From Gyrodactylus bullatarudis (Eukaryota > Platyhelminthes > Monogenea > Gyrodactylidea > Gyrodactylidae), in NCBI GenBank assembly GCA_012064415.1, contig SSNU01000154.1:371507-419503 (forward strand): a stretch of DNA of 47,997 nucleotides. Reading direction: 5' to 3'. The notes beneath the pieces are model-generated. The model was given only the letters and a program-made list of their open reading frames with translations, was not told the DNA's origin and ran no database searches. Position 1 is the stretch's first letter; every line of letters begins with the position of its first letter. Both the position numbers and the translations under genes were made by a program. Shown here piece by piece: positions 30,668 through 39,769 of the stretch.

Positions 30668-31081
30668 AAATAATTTTTTTTGAAAAACATAGATGTTAAA
30701 ACAAGTCAAATAATATGATCACAAACATTGCTTCTTTTATTAGCGTTATTTTAAAATAATTAATAAAAATTTATAATAATTATATTATATTAATATCATT
30801 TTTATAGGGTGCTAGGTCCTAGCACAGCTAGGATCTGAGTAAGCTACAAATTTATAATATTTTTGGTTAAATATTCACATATAATCATAATCATATACGT
30901 CCGAATGACTTTCGTTGTTGGCTATTTAAAAAAATATATTATCAATCTAGAGATCTAGAGTCTAGATCTTATCTGTATCTTATCATAAGATTCTGATGAG
31001 ACTCAATGACCACTTTATAGTATAAAGTTTATACTCGAAGCATTTGAGTCAAAAGCGTAATATAAATTGGAAAAAATTTAT

Positions 31082-31783
31082 TTATTTAGTCTGTTCAATA
31101 GCTTCTTCTCCGGTGATACCTAACTCATTTTCCAAACAGAGGATGGCCTGCTCGATTTCAAAATTTTTACCAACAAGACTGACCCATTGCTCTTCGTACA
31201 AATGCAAATGTTTACCTGCATTTATTTGATCCTGTTTTCTCTGCCAATTAAGATCTTGAACCTTTTTTCTATAATAAAAATAAAATATTATATTAAATCA
31301 AACTTTAATGCAACTACTAACTCACTTTGCATCAACTAAGAAAGATTCATATCTCTGAAGTAACTTCTCAATTACTTCGTTGTATGATTTCCAAGAGTTT
31401 TGTCCATATGTGCTCATAAGATCCAAGTTTTCTAGACGTGTTGCTTGATGTTCAAGCTGAGCTCGTGCATTATCTAATGAATCTGACCAAGACTTTAAGT
31501 CAGTTTTAATTACAGGAGGAGGTAGTTCATAACGTTTCATACTGATGTAATCCATAGGTAATCTATTTGAAAGTCGATCAAATTCATTTTTAAGTATCTC
31601 AGTTTCGTTTTTTATTTGTACTGGACCAGAGAGAATAGGAAATTTTTCGAGATAATTTTTAGTTGGTCTAAACCTCTTCATTTCTTCTTCAACTAAATTT
31701 GAAGCAGCAGTTCTGGTAGAAGGATCATTGAATCCTTTATCGATATAGGGAAGGGCATCTACGAAATATTCGACTTTTGACAT
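31082..31783 (-). CDS. BCAS2: pre-mRNA splicing factor SPF27 (BCAS2), two exons
   Basis: BCAS2/SPF27 is a core subunit of the PRP19-CDC5L complex that joins the spliceosome during activation. Exon 1 is 31783-31326 and exon 2 is 31268-31082, joined across a 57-nt GT-AG intron, giving 214 residues against about 225 in human. Conserved pieces include [13 protein letters not shown] near the start, ATNLVEEEM-like [35 protein letters not shown], the coiled-coil [15 protein letters not shown], and the exon 2 block [13 protein letters not shown] with [15 protein letters not shown]. The first ATG of the open frame is used. The gene is full length, compact and probably functional. It lies 414 bp downstream of the start of the Jade-like gene's reading direction (same strand) and head to head with the xylosyltransferase. 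Confidence 0.93.
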
Positions 31784-32060
31784 TTTTTTCTAATTGAAAT
31801 AATTTTAAACAAAACCAATTAAAGTTTTTGTTATTTTTGAGTGTGTTACTATTCATTGGACATTCAAAAATGATAAATTTTATAAAGGATTCAAATTGAA
31901 TCATTCAATTGATTGAATCTATACAATATTGACGATCAAATTAAATTCAATATATTATAAGCAAATATTCATATTTTCGTTAAAATCAGTGTGATAGCCT
32001 TTTTATTGGCTATTTTCAATAAAACTTTCAAAGTAAATTTTATATGTAGATTATTTTTTT
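31784..32060. promoter_or_regulatory. bidirectional promoter region, BCAS2 and xylosyltransferase
   Basis: The BCAS2 start codon and the xylosyltransferase coding region face away from each other with fewer than 320 bp between them. The interval is AT-rich with several TATA-like strings (for example tatattataa near 31951). No particular element can be assigned. A small upstream exon of the xylosyltransferase may lie at its right end. Confidence 0.5.
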
Positions 32061-32095
32061 AGTGTAATAGTCAATCTAGTGACTTGGCATATTCA

Positions 32096-33972
32096 ATGCC
32101 AATAGCTTTCACCGTTGTGTATAATCAAAATTCAGTATTATCATTTCTTAACTTTTTCATTCACAATTATGACTACGACAATTATTTTTTGATCTCAATT
32201 TATTATAAAAATGAACCTATTATTCAGCTCTGTAATTTGGCTAGTAAAATTTTGAAAAATGTCAAATGTTTATCATTTGAAAGCAATATCAATTGGGCAG
32301 GTCCAAGTTACTTTAGTCAAAACATAATTATGGTTGAATATCTCCTCAGAGAATTGAATTGGAAATGGAATTATCTTATTAATCTTAGTGAAACAGATTT
32401 TACACTAGTGAATATTTCATACTTACAATCGTTCCTTGGTAATGAAGATGAACTCTTTATTAAATATAACTTGTTCGAGTGAGCTTTTTGTATTATCTCT
32501 TATAACATTTTATTTGCAGTTTTACAAAATCTCAAGGACTTGATAAGTATTTCAATGAGGTGGACGATAACTTGATTTTTCAGCAATACAGAGAAATTGA
32601 AAAGCTCAATGTATCATTCAAAACAGGTTCCGATTGGTTTATGTTACCAAGAGATTTCCTAGAATTTGCTCTGTCCAAGGAAAATGAATATTTAGTAAAC
32701 TTTTTCAAAAATACAATTCATCCAATGGAAGTTAGTTGTAGAAATTTTTTGATATTTTTAGAGTTTCTATCATACTTTAGCCTGGAATAGCCATTTTAAA
32801 CATAGAATTGCTTGGAAAAATTTCCGTCTGATTAACTGGAAGCGTCCTCAAGGCTGCTTTTGTCGAAATAAGCATTTGTGCGGCTGTTCTCCCCTAGCAT
32901 TATCCGGACACTCAGATATTATCTATCTCTTAGAGGTCAGTGATTAAACTCTAGTTTATTGCAAATTCAGCATTTAGAGAAAGATCAAATTTTCTTTGGT
33001 CGAAAATTCAATCCGAGGATAGATCTTGCCTTTACTAATTTGATCTTTACCGAGGTAATTGGAAAAACCCTTCCTCGCATGAAATTCACCAACATTTCAA
33101 TGTCGAGTATTTTACCCGGAAATTTTCTTGTTACAGGAATTAATGGAAATCGAAATATTTTCACTTGTAAGTTGAGCAAAATAAAATGAATTTCTAGATT
33201 CATACGAGTTGACAGATGAAGCTAAGCGAAATTACCTTTTGGAATATCGAAAAACTCTGAATGCATATCTCCAAGGTAAGATTGAAATGAAAGAAATCAT
33301 GTCAAAAGATGAAAGGCTACCTGCTCGATATAATCCAGTTGGAAAATATCATGTTTTGACATCGTCTAATTCTGGCTTGTTATGCTCCATTTCAAATGTA
33401 TACCTATTTAATTCCAGTGCTGGATTCAGCTATTTTCAAGCAAGTTCTAATCAATAATTACATAGTTGTGCACAGATTATGATGAAAAGGAATCCTTTTG
33501 TAACAATCATTTTCCCGTTACCGTGAACGAATTGAAAATATCCATTCATTATAACAGGACTATTGTCAATAATTATACGAATATACCAATTGATATATTT
33601 ATCCAGAAGGATCCTAGGCTAGAGGAAATCTTTCTTGAAAGAAAACTAATTCATCTCTCGAGATTCAGCCTGCTCCCGCTAAAGAATGAGACAGTTCAGA
33701 GTTCCCTTTTGATTGAGAGGAAATTCTTTGAACAGTATTCAGGAGATAATTTAGAGAATGTTTTATTTCTTTTTACAACTCCCATAATTCCCGAGAAGAA
33801 ATTTCCCTGTCTATTCGTCAGACCCATGTCCATGATAGTGAATATATCGAACATTTTGCATTCCCAGCTCATTCAAGATTCATGTGGTACGCGGGAAGAA
33901 TGTAACAGAAAGAATTGGTATTATACACCTGGTGATTTTCATGAGTATTTTGTTAGAATTTTCAAAAAATAA
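32096..33972 (+). CDS. peptide O-xylosyltransferase (GT14), six exons
   Basis: This enzyme transfers xylose from UDP-xylose to serine in proteoglycan core proteins in the ER/Golgi, the first step of heparan and chondroitin sulfate synthesis. Exons are 32096-32478, 32520-32730, 32762-32935, 32971-33166, 33198-33443 and 33476-33972 (1707 nt, 568 residues). Landmarks in order: IAFTVVYNQNSV (start of the GT14 fold), WKWNYLINLSETDFTLV, TGSDWFMLPRDFLEF, SFYHTLAWNS formed across a splice, FRLINWKRPQGCFCRNKHLC with GCSP, FFGRKFNPRIDLAF, then the xylosyltransferase C-terminal domain ending near DSCGTREECNRK. Introns are 41, 31, 35, 31 and 32 nt; the last has a weak GTTCTA donor. Animal enzymes are usually 800-960 residues because of a stem and membrane anchor absent here; the acceptor at 32061-32062 suggests an unseen upstream exon. 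Confidence 0.85.
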
Positions 33973-34480
33973 ATTTATTTATATTATTTATCTTTTATAT
34001 ATCAGTAAAATCAAAATTCTCCCAATGTCTAAGCTGGTTTCAGTGTCAAAATGAACCAATCAAAATAAGTTAATAATTCTTGAATCAAGAATCTTGATGC
34101 ATTCATAAGAGATCTAACAATGTTATTATCAAAAATAGTTTATTATCAAGATACTGGAAAAATTCCTTTACTTCTACAATATATAAATGAGATTTTTATT
34201 TGAAAAAAATTAGAAAAATAGTTATGTGAATCTGGTACAAAGTTTGCAATAATATTTACAATCTGAGATTTTTTGGTTTTTAAAAACGTTAAAATTTAAT
34301 TGGAATCTGTGTCTGAGCGGGTGCAGGGTAGTCAATAGTATTGTTAAACTTCTTGAGGAGCGTAGATGATAACAGCGGTCAGGAGGAGGAGGAATCTTGT
34401 GGTAAAGTGCTGCAGAAGCTCTTTGTAAGAATATGGTCCAAAAACAAGATCGGAGGAACTGATACTGGAGAGTTTCAATT
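33973..34480. other. intergenic, no gene recognised
   Basis: AT-rich 3' flank of the xylosyltransferase gene, passing into a LINE-derived segment. TGTCTGAGCGGGTG at about 34311-34324 looks like a tRNA A-box, but no B-box follows. Confidence 0.4.
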
Positions 34481-35560
34481 TTTTAAATTGTCCCCCCTGG
34501 TCGAGATGGGGCAGAATACATTGTTTGAATAACAGCAGTCTTAGGTCTGGCGCATGAACGAATTTTCGTAGGAAGTATGATTTGGTTCTTAGGTATGGTT
34601 ACAGCATGAACTGAGGTGTCAAGTTTATTATTATAGTTGAGTCCAAGGTCCTTTATCTGAGATACCAATAAGGGAAGATGATTTGGCTCCACTTGAATGT
34701 TGGGTGACAGACAGAGAATTTTAGTTTTGAGATGGTTAAGGGACAGTTCAATTTGAGCGAGTGATAAGTCTAAGTGATTGAGCTATTGTTGGATTGTATC
34801 AGAGTTCTGATTGATGGGACATAAAACCTTTATGTCATCAGCATATTTAAAATATGTGACATCAGGAACAACATTTTGAATCATAGCAAGTGGCTTGGGT
34901 TGAAAGTAGTTAGTATTTAAATCAGAATCTGAGGGAATCTGGATGAAAAGGAATGCACAAATTGTGCTGATTCGCAAGCCAGAGAGAACATAGATGTTGA
35001 GCTTGGTTTTTAGTACATTAGTGTTGTTCATTAGGCACGTGAACTTTACATGACTTCGAGTGTGGTAGTGGGATAAGGATTCTTCCTTACTTAGGGTCTG
35101 CAGGGAAATTGAGAAAGATAGTCTCCGGATCCATAGTGGAAAAGGTTGGACCTTTGAGAGGAGGATGGGGTATGAGAATGGTCCAAAGTTTCTTTGAATC
35201 TTCTCGAGTTCATTACATTTCTTCGATGAGATATTTCTAATTTATACCAGAGACATAGTTTGGTAGTATAAATCTTTTATAGATGAGAAGTCTGAGAAAC
35301 TTCGAGTTGATGAGTTTTTAAGTGTAATGATCGAGAAATTTGTGTTACGTTTTATTAGTTTGAGATGAGGAGCAAAGCTGAGCTTCTGGTTGTACGAAAC
35401 GCCGAGGTCCTTGATTACTTTAACTAGGTAGAAATTGGATTTGGTCGGAAGGGTAGTGTTCAAGGGCATCATTTCAGTCTTGTCAGGGTTGATTGACAGA
35501 TGGATTGTTTTTAATTCTTGGTGAAGGTAGCTAATGATATTATCAACTGCTTGTTAAGTG
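34481..35560 (-). pseudogene. LINE fragments in tandem, minus orientation
   Basis: Read from 35560 downwards: an RT thumb block (VKVIKDLGVSYNQKLSFAPH), the C-terminal block NELEKIQRNFGPFSYPI with PLWIRRLSFSI, and then, unexpectedly, a second palm motif C (YFKYADDIKVLCPI at about 34795-34850) followed by a second thumb (QIKDLGLNYNNKL). One ORF cannot contain thumb, C-terminus, palm and thumb in that order, so two partial copies lie head to tail. Frames are broken throughout. A different family from the LINE at 392-3420, judging by sequence. Confidence 0.75.
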
Positions 35561-36242
35561 ATTGAAGATGGATGCGTTAAAACGACTTTAAGTTTGAGCT
35601 GTCAAGTTTCGAAAAAATAGATAAATTTTCAACTTTGATTTAAAATAGCTCGGGAAATAATATAGCCGGTTCCAAAACTCAGTGAACATTTGATTCCGGG
35701 GCGAGGAGTGCTAAATAAACGATCAAATATATCATAATATAACTATTTTTATCGTGGATTTCATTGGTCCGGTCTAAATTTTATTTCATTTACCCGTTTA
35801 GACATAAGAAATACATTAATTTTTGGGCTCGTACTGCAAGGATATTATAAGATAATTTCGTCGAAAATGATATCTAGTATATATTATTTTAAATGATCTT
35901 TCATTTGAGATATTTTTTAGATCGATTCATCTCTATTATAAAAAATCAAAATAAATTGGTTACTTGTAAGCGACAGGGTCAAATTTATGATCTGAAGTGT
36001 TGATCCAATTCAGAAATTTTTAAGAAAGAACGATGTTCGAAGAAAACACGCTTATTTTATAGAGGAAAAATTATTTGATGAATTTTTCTTTGCTATATGA
36101 TTTTTGGATCCTGAAATACAGATTTCTAGTAAGGCTAAGATCAGATCAAAAAAATTAACAAAATGGAGAAGAAGGAGTTTTTTCCTGCAGTAGGAAAAAT
36201 GAAAAAAAAGTTTCAAATCAAAAGTTTATTTTTAATAAAATT
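35561..36242. other. no gene recognised
   Basis: AT-rich sequence between the LINE fragments and the second GIY-YIG ORF. I looked for reverse-transcriptase motifs directly upstream of that ORF and found none. Confidence 0.5.
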
Positions 36243-36701
36243 ATGAAGCTCAACTTCAAAGGTGGTGGGTTCAGTAATGATATTAGAAGAAGGCTAAATG
36301 ATCTCATCAATCAACATTATAATAACATACAATTGAAAATTGTATTTAAAACTCAGAGATTATTTAGTTTGATTCATAAGGATTTGCTGAAGCCAGAGGA
36401 GAAAACTCTATTAGTTTACAAATTCCAATGTGATTGTGGAGCCTCATATATAGGTAGAACTATTAGGAAATTATCTACCAGAGCGGAGGATCATCTGAAG
36501 AAGGATACTGCGGTTACTAGGCACCTTAGACAAGAAGATCATACAGCTTCAGTTTCTAATTTTTCCGTTTTATACAAAAACCCCAATGACGACAGCATAG
36601 ATGTATGGGTGAAAGAAAAATTTCTTATTAACCTATATAAACCTAATCTATGTGTTCAAAAAAACTATTCCTATAATCTTCAATTACCTTGGCCAATGTA
36701 A
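36243..36701 (+). CDS. GIY-YIG endonuclease, Penelope-type, second RT-less copy
   Basis: A complete 152-residue ORF related to the one at 13883-14515. It has YKFQCDCGASYIGRTIRKLS (GIY-YIG motif as SYIG with two preceding cysteines), TRAEDHL, TAVTRHLRQEDH and VKEKFLINLYKP carrying the likely catalytic glutamate. It starts at ATG 36243 in a run of A/T, with a MKLNFKGGGF head that matches only the last part of the usual RT-to-nuclease linker. No RT motif precedes it. Unlike the first copy it is not tightly bracketed by long inverted repeats; the nearest inverted pair is 600 bp downstream at 37299-37677. It is either the 3' end of a truncated Penelope-like element or a relative of the first element that has lost its arms. 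Confidence 0.75.
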   Translation: MKLNFKGGGFSNDIRRRLNDLINQHYNNIQLKIVFKTQRLFSLIHKDLLKPEEKTLLVYKFQCDCGASYIGRTIRKLSTRAEDHLKKDTAVTRHLRQEDHTASVSNFSVLYKNPNDDSIDVWVKEKFLINLYKPNLCVQKNYSYNLQLPWPM

Positions 36702-37298
36702 GCTTTTTCACTTTTCTCTCCACTGTTGCTATTTATTGGAGAGTTTTGGTGTTTTTTCAGCTTGCATTTTATTCTTATTTTCTTTGACTTTTACTATTTC
36801 TTTCATGATTTGTAAATTATTATTTTGAATGAACTTTTAACTCATATCATTTTTGAAGAATTACCACTGATGATACTTCAAGAAATGTACATTTGGTTTT
36901 AATATATCTTCTTTCAATTTTCTAAATTATGAATTTAAGTGGATTTTCGGACGTGTTTGAAAAACTACGTGAATTACTTATTCGTAATAAAACTAGGATG
37001 GTAGCACCTTGAAAAAAAGTTTAAGATAGACCTAACGGAAATTTTCCTTCTACTCTTTCGTTAAGAATTTAATTCTGAACAAGATGATGTTATTTTTATT
37101 TTTCTATCTTGTTCTGTATAGGAAGGCAAAGCCTTGCAAGTCGGTGCTCAGTTTTAACAGAATAACTTGAAAACTCTATGGTAGATTTTTTAAAGAAAGA
37201 CATAATTGAAATCAGTGAAAAATTCTCTACAAAATTGGAAAATATCAATGAGTGTAAAAAAGAAAAAAATCCGGTTTATAAAACTATAGCTATGTGTA
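36702..37298. other. 3' flank of GIY-YIG ORF, no gene recognised
   Basis: AT-rich. The short string gaaatcagtgaaaaat near 37210 recurs inverted near 37690, just outside the pLTR-like repeat, hinting that the repeat arms once extended further. Confidence 0.4.
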
Positions 37299-37677
37299 AT
37301 TAGTTTTAAAATAAAATTTATTAAAACTTAGGTCAATATTAGAATTCTCAGCCATGGTCATCCAAACGTGATTCGACGGTTAAATTAGAAAGTTAAATCA
37401 AATCTGATGAAAAATTATAACTCTTTTCTGTCCTGATTATCTATACTTTATTATCATAGGTCAGCCTCTTGTATTATTCTATTCTCTCATCTGATTGGAC
37501 AAAACTGATAGGTATGAGATCATGAAAGTATATAAGTAGTAATTTGTTTTTTGACAAACTTGTCGTACCACTGAAGAAGGCGTGTGAAGACAATCACCGT
37601 CGAATCACGTTTGGATGACCATGGCTGAGAATTCTAATATTGACCTAAGTTTTAATAAATTTTATTATAAAACTAAT
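37299..37677. repeat. inverted pLTR-like repeat
   Basis: The arms 37299-37380 and 37596-37677 are 82 bp each and nearly perfect inverted copies, sharing CAGCCATGGTCATCCAAACG and ATTCGACGGT. The 215-bp loop contains a promoter-like TATATAAG (about 37527) and a CTGAAGAAGG motif. Penelope-like elements often carry repeats in inverted orientation, and this pair lies downstream of a Penelope-type nuclease ORF. Confidence 0.7.
37562..37612 (+). ncRNA. hammerhead-ribozyme-like motif
   Basis: CTGAAGA (37571-37577) fits the CUGANGA core. GGCG-GTG (37579-37582, 37584-37586) can pair with CAC-CGTC (37595-37601), forming a 7-bp stem with one bulged U. GAA (37602-37604) follows directly, as in a hammerhead. 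One extra A lies between the first core block and the stem, so the fold is imperfect. Hammerheads are known in Penelope-type terminal repeats. Activity is unproven. Confidence 0.3.
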
Positions 37678-37882
37678 TTTAGATCATTTTTCACTGAATC
37701 GGAAAGCTATGTGTAATTCAATCAATTTGTTAAGATTCTAATATCCCAGTTTTATTCAACAAATCAAAATTCAACCCGTAGATCATAAAACCAGTATAAT
37801 TTTCCACTTTTACTTACTTTTTGTCTCTTAAATTAAAGTTGGTTATATACTCAAACATATAGTCTTGAGGAGAGAATAACTT

Positions 37883-38065
37883 ATGAAGAACTTTAAAATT
37901 ACCTTCCTTTTAATTTTCCTATTGCTGGTTCTTATTCTTCAGGCGGAGGAAATGAAAAATTGCACCACTGATGACAAGGAAGTTGTCGGCGCTGATGATG
38001 ATATTGAATGGATTGGCGATGATAAGGATAGCCTTCTAAAAGAGTTTACCTTACCATCAGAGTGA
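37883..38065 (+). CDS. short secreted acidic peptide candidate
   Basis: A 60-residue ORF with a textbook signal peptide: a basic MKNFK head, a hydrophobic core FLLIFLLLVLIL and a small-residue cleavage site around QA/EE (residue 21-22). The remaining ~39 residues are highly acidic (EVVGADDDIEWIGDDKD) with one cysteine and no dibasic site. A TATA-like ttatatac lies about 40 bp upstream. No family is recognised. It sits 1.7 kb upstream of another secreted-protein gene. It could be a peptide precursor, a calcium- or matrix-binding peptide, or the first exon of a longer gene. Confidence 0.45.
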   Translation: MKNFKITFLLIFLLLVLILQAEEMKNCTTDDKEVVGADDDIEWIGDDKDSLLKEFTLPSE

Positions 38066-39769
38066 TTATTGACAGAGAAAAATCAGTTATCATTTACAGA
38101 TATCAATAAAAATCTTATCATAAGCTTCTCATCTTTAGTAAATTTTCATAACAAGAAAGTAATAGAATAGAGTTTTCTTTATGGCAAAATATCAATTATA
38201 TTTAGAAAAAACACTTGTTTTTCTCATATTACTGTCAGTTATATCCTAGATTTTGAGAATAACCCCAAGGCTATGAACACAACCGAATTTCATTGGCCCC
38301 TCCCGTACAAGTGTATGAGTTATCCAAGATTATCAGTCATGAAGATATTCATTCAATTCGATAAAAGATCACAGAGAAAATTTACTACTAAAGAGAAACC
38401 TTTTTCATAAATTCATAGAAAGCTGTCGAAAGTGTTACTTATTTCACGTATTACTTATTGGGGTTGTCAATACCCTCATTCAAAGCCTAATTCAGTAAAG
38501 TAAAGTTGATTGATTAGGAATTCATGATTTTTACAAAAATCTCAATTTCTTATCAACAACTCGGACTCATTCGGAATTTTTGAAATCAAAATTTTTTGAA
38601 CCAATCAGAGTCCATATTTGTTATTAATTCATTGGATGATCCTCATCAAACAAATAATAATTTGAAATATTTTTCATCTTAACTCATTCTTTATTGGTAA
38701 AAATAATTTTTGATGAAAATTAATTTTGAAAAAATAAATTTCGAACTTAAAAATCTTAGTTGATTTCGAAGTAAGAAAGTGGTCTAGAAAATATTTTAAG
38801 GATTAAAATTAGGGAAATATTGATTATCCATCGATTCGTAAAAGGAGGACTCATTATCTGGATTTTAGAGAATCTTCATTATCGTCAAAGTGTGAGAATT
38901 TTGAAAAAATCATAGATTCCCAACTTAATATCAAAACTCTGAATAGACATCATCAGAATATCTTTGAGGAAATCATGCAATAATGAATTGAACTTTTTAT
39001 AGCATCTTCTCTATAGAAATTACCTAACCTTTGAAAAATGATAAAAAACCAAATGTAGATTTCTTAAAGGACCATCATTGGGGATAAAAATTGGAGAATG
39101 TATACCAGATAATAGTTTAATTTTGTGGAAAATAATGCCGAGCTTCATCTAAAATATTTTCTGATGACGAAGGGATCTTCATGAGGAGTTAGAAGTCGAG
39201 TGAATATAATAACTTTTTGGTTCTCTGCCACTTGGGTTGAAGAACAAAGAGGTGGACCTTTGCCAGCTTCTTTATCATTTTGAATAGCTCCTTTCCTTCA
39301 TAGCCTAACTTTGTAGCTAGCACTTATTGTTTGCACAGGTTCGAGTTTGTTTATAAAGTGGGCTTCCGCCTTACTCTACTCAATAGTCTTATTCCTTAAT
39401 TCCCAATTCCTTACAAGTCTTAAAGGCGGACATCAACATGTAGATTAGTGTATGCTTCCATTTTATAAGTTGAAATAGTAGATATTACTAGTTTTTGAAA
39501 AAATCTTAGAATTTAGGTCTGTTTTACTCAAAAAATTCAGATTCCATAATTCTGTGAAACAAAAAGATATAATTTTTGTCGAAATGAAAATCTTATTTTA
39601 GATGTAATTCAGGGTAATGTAGATAGTTAATCAAAATGTCAAACTTTCGAAATATTTCAAAAGGTTCTGGAATATATTTCTTGACAATAAGCTTGAAATA
39701 AAATTAATAGGTTTTTTAATTTTTGAAAGTATAAAAATCGAAAATTTTCAGAATTAATTAAGGAAGAAA
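38066..39769. other. no gene recognised
   Basis: AT-rich interval. Segment 38520-38625 (gattagg...gaattcatgatttttac, accaatcagagtcc) resembles 26845-26900, another dispersed repeat. It should contain the promoter of the repeat protein at its right end; gaaagtataaaaatcg near 39725 is TATA-like. Confidence 0.45.

Noticed and set aside
30806..30832. Short perfect palindrome GTGCTAGGTCCTAGCAC
   Set aside because: Only 17 bp, in an intergenic AT-rich stretch, with no flanking structure; it is expected to occur by chance at this scale.
33440..33475. GC-AG intron with donor GCAAGT in the xylosyltransferase gene
   Set aside because: The donor looks good, but a 36-nt intron would leave the downstream exon out of frame; the 32-nt GTTCTA...CACAG intron keeps it.
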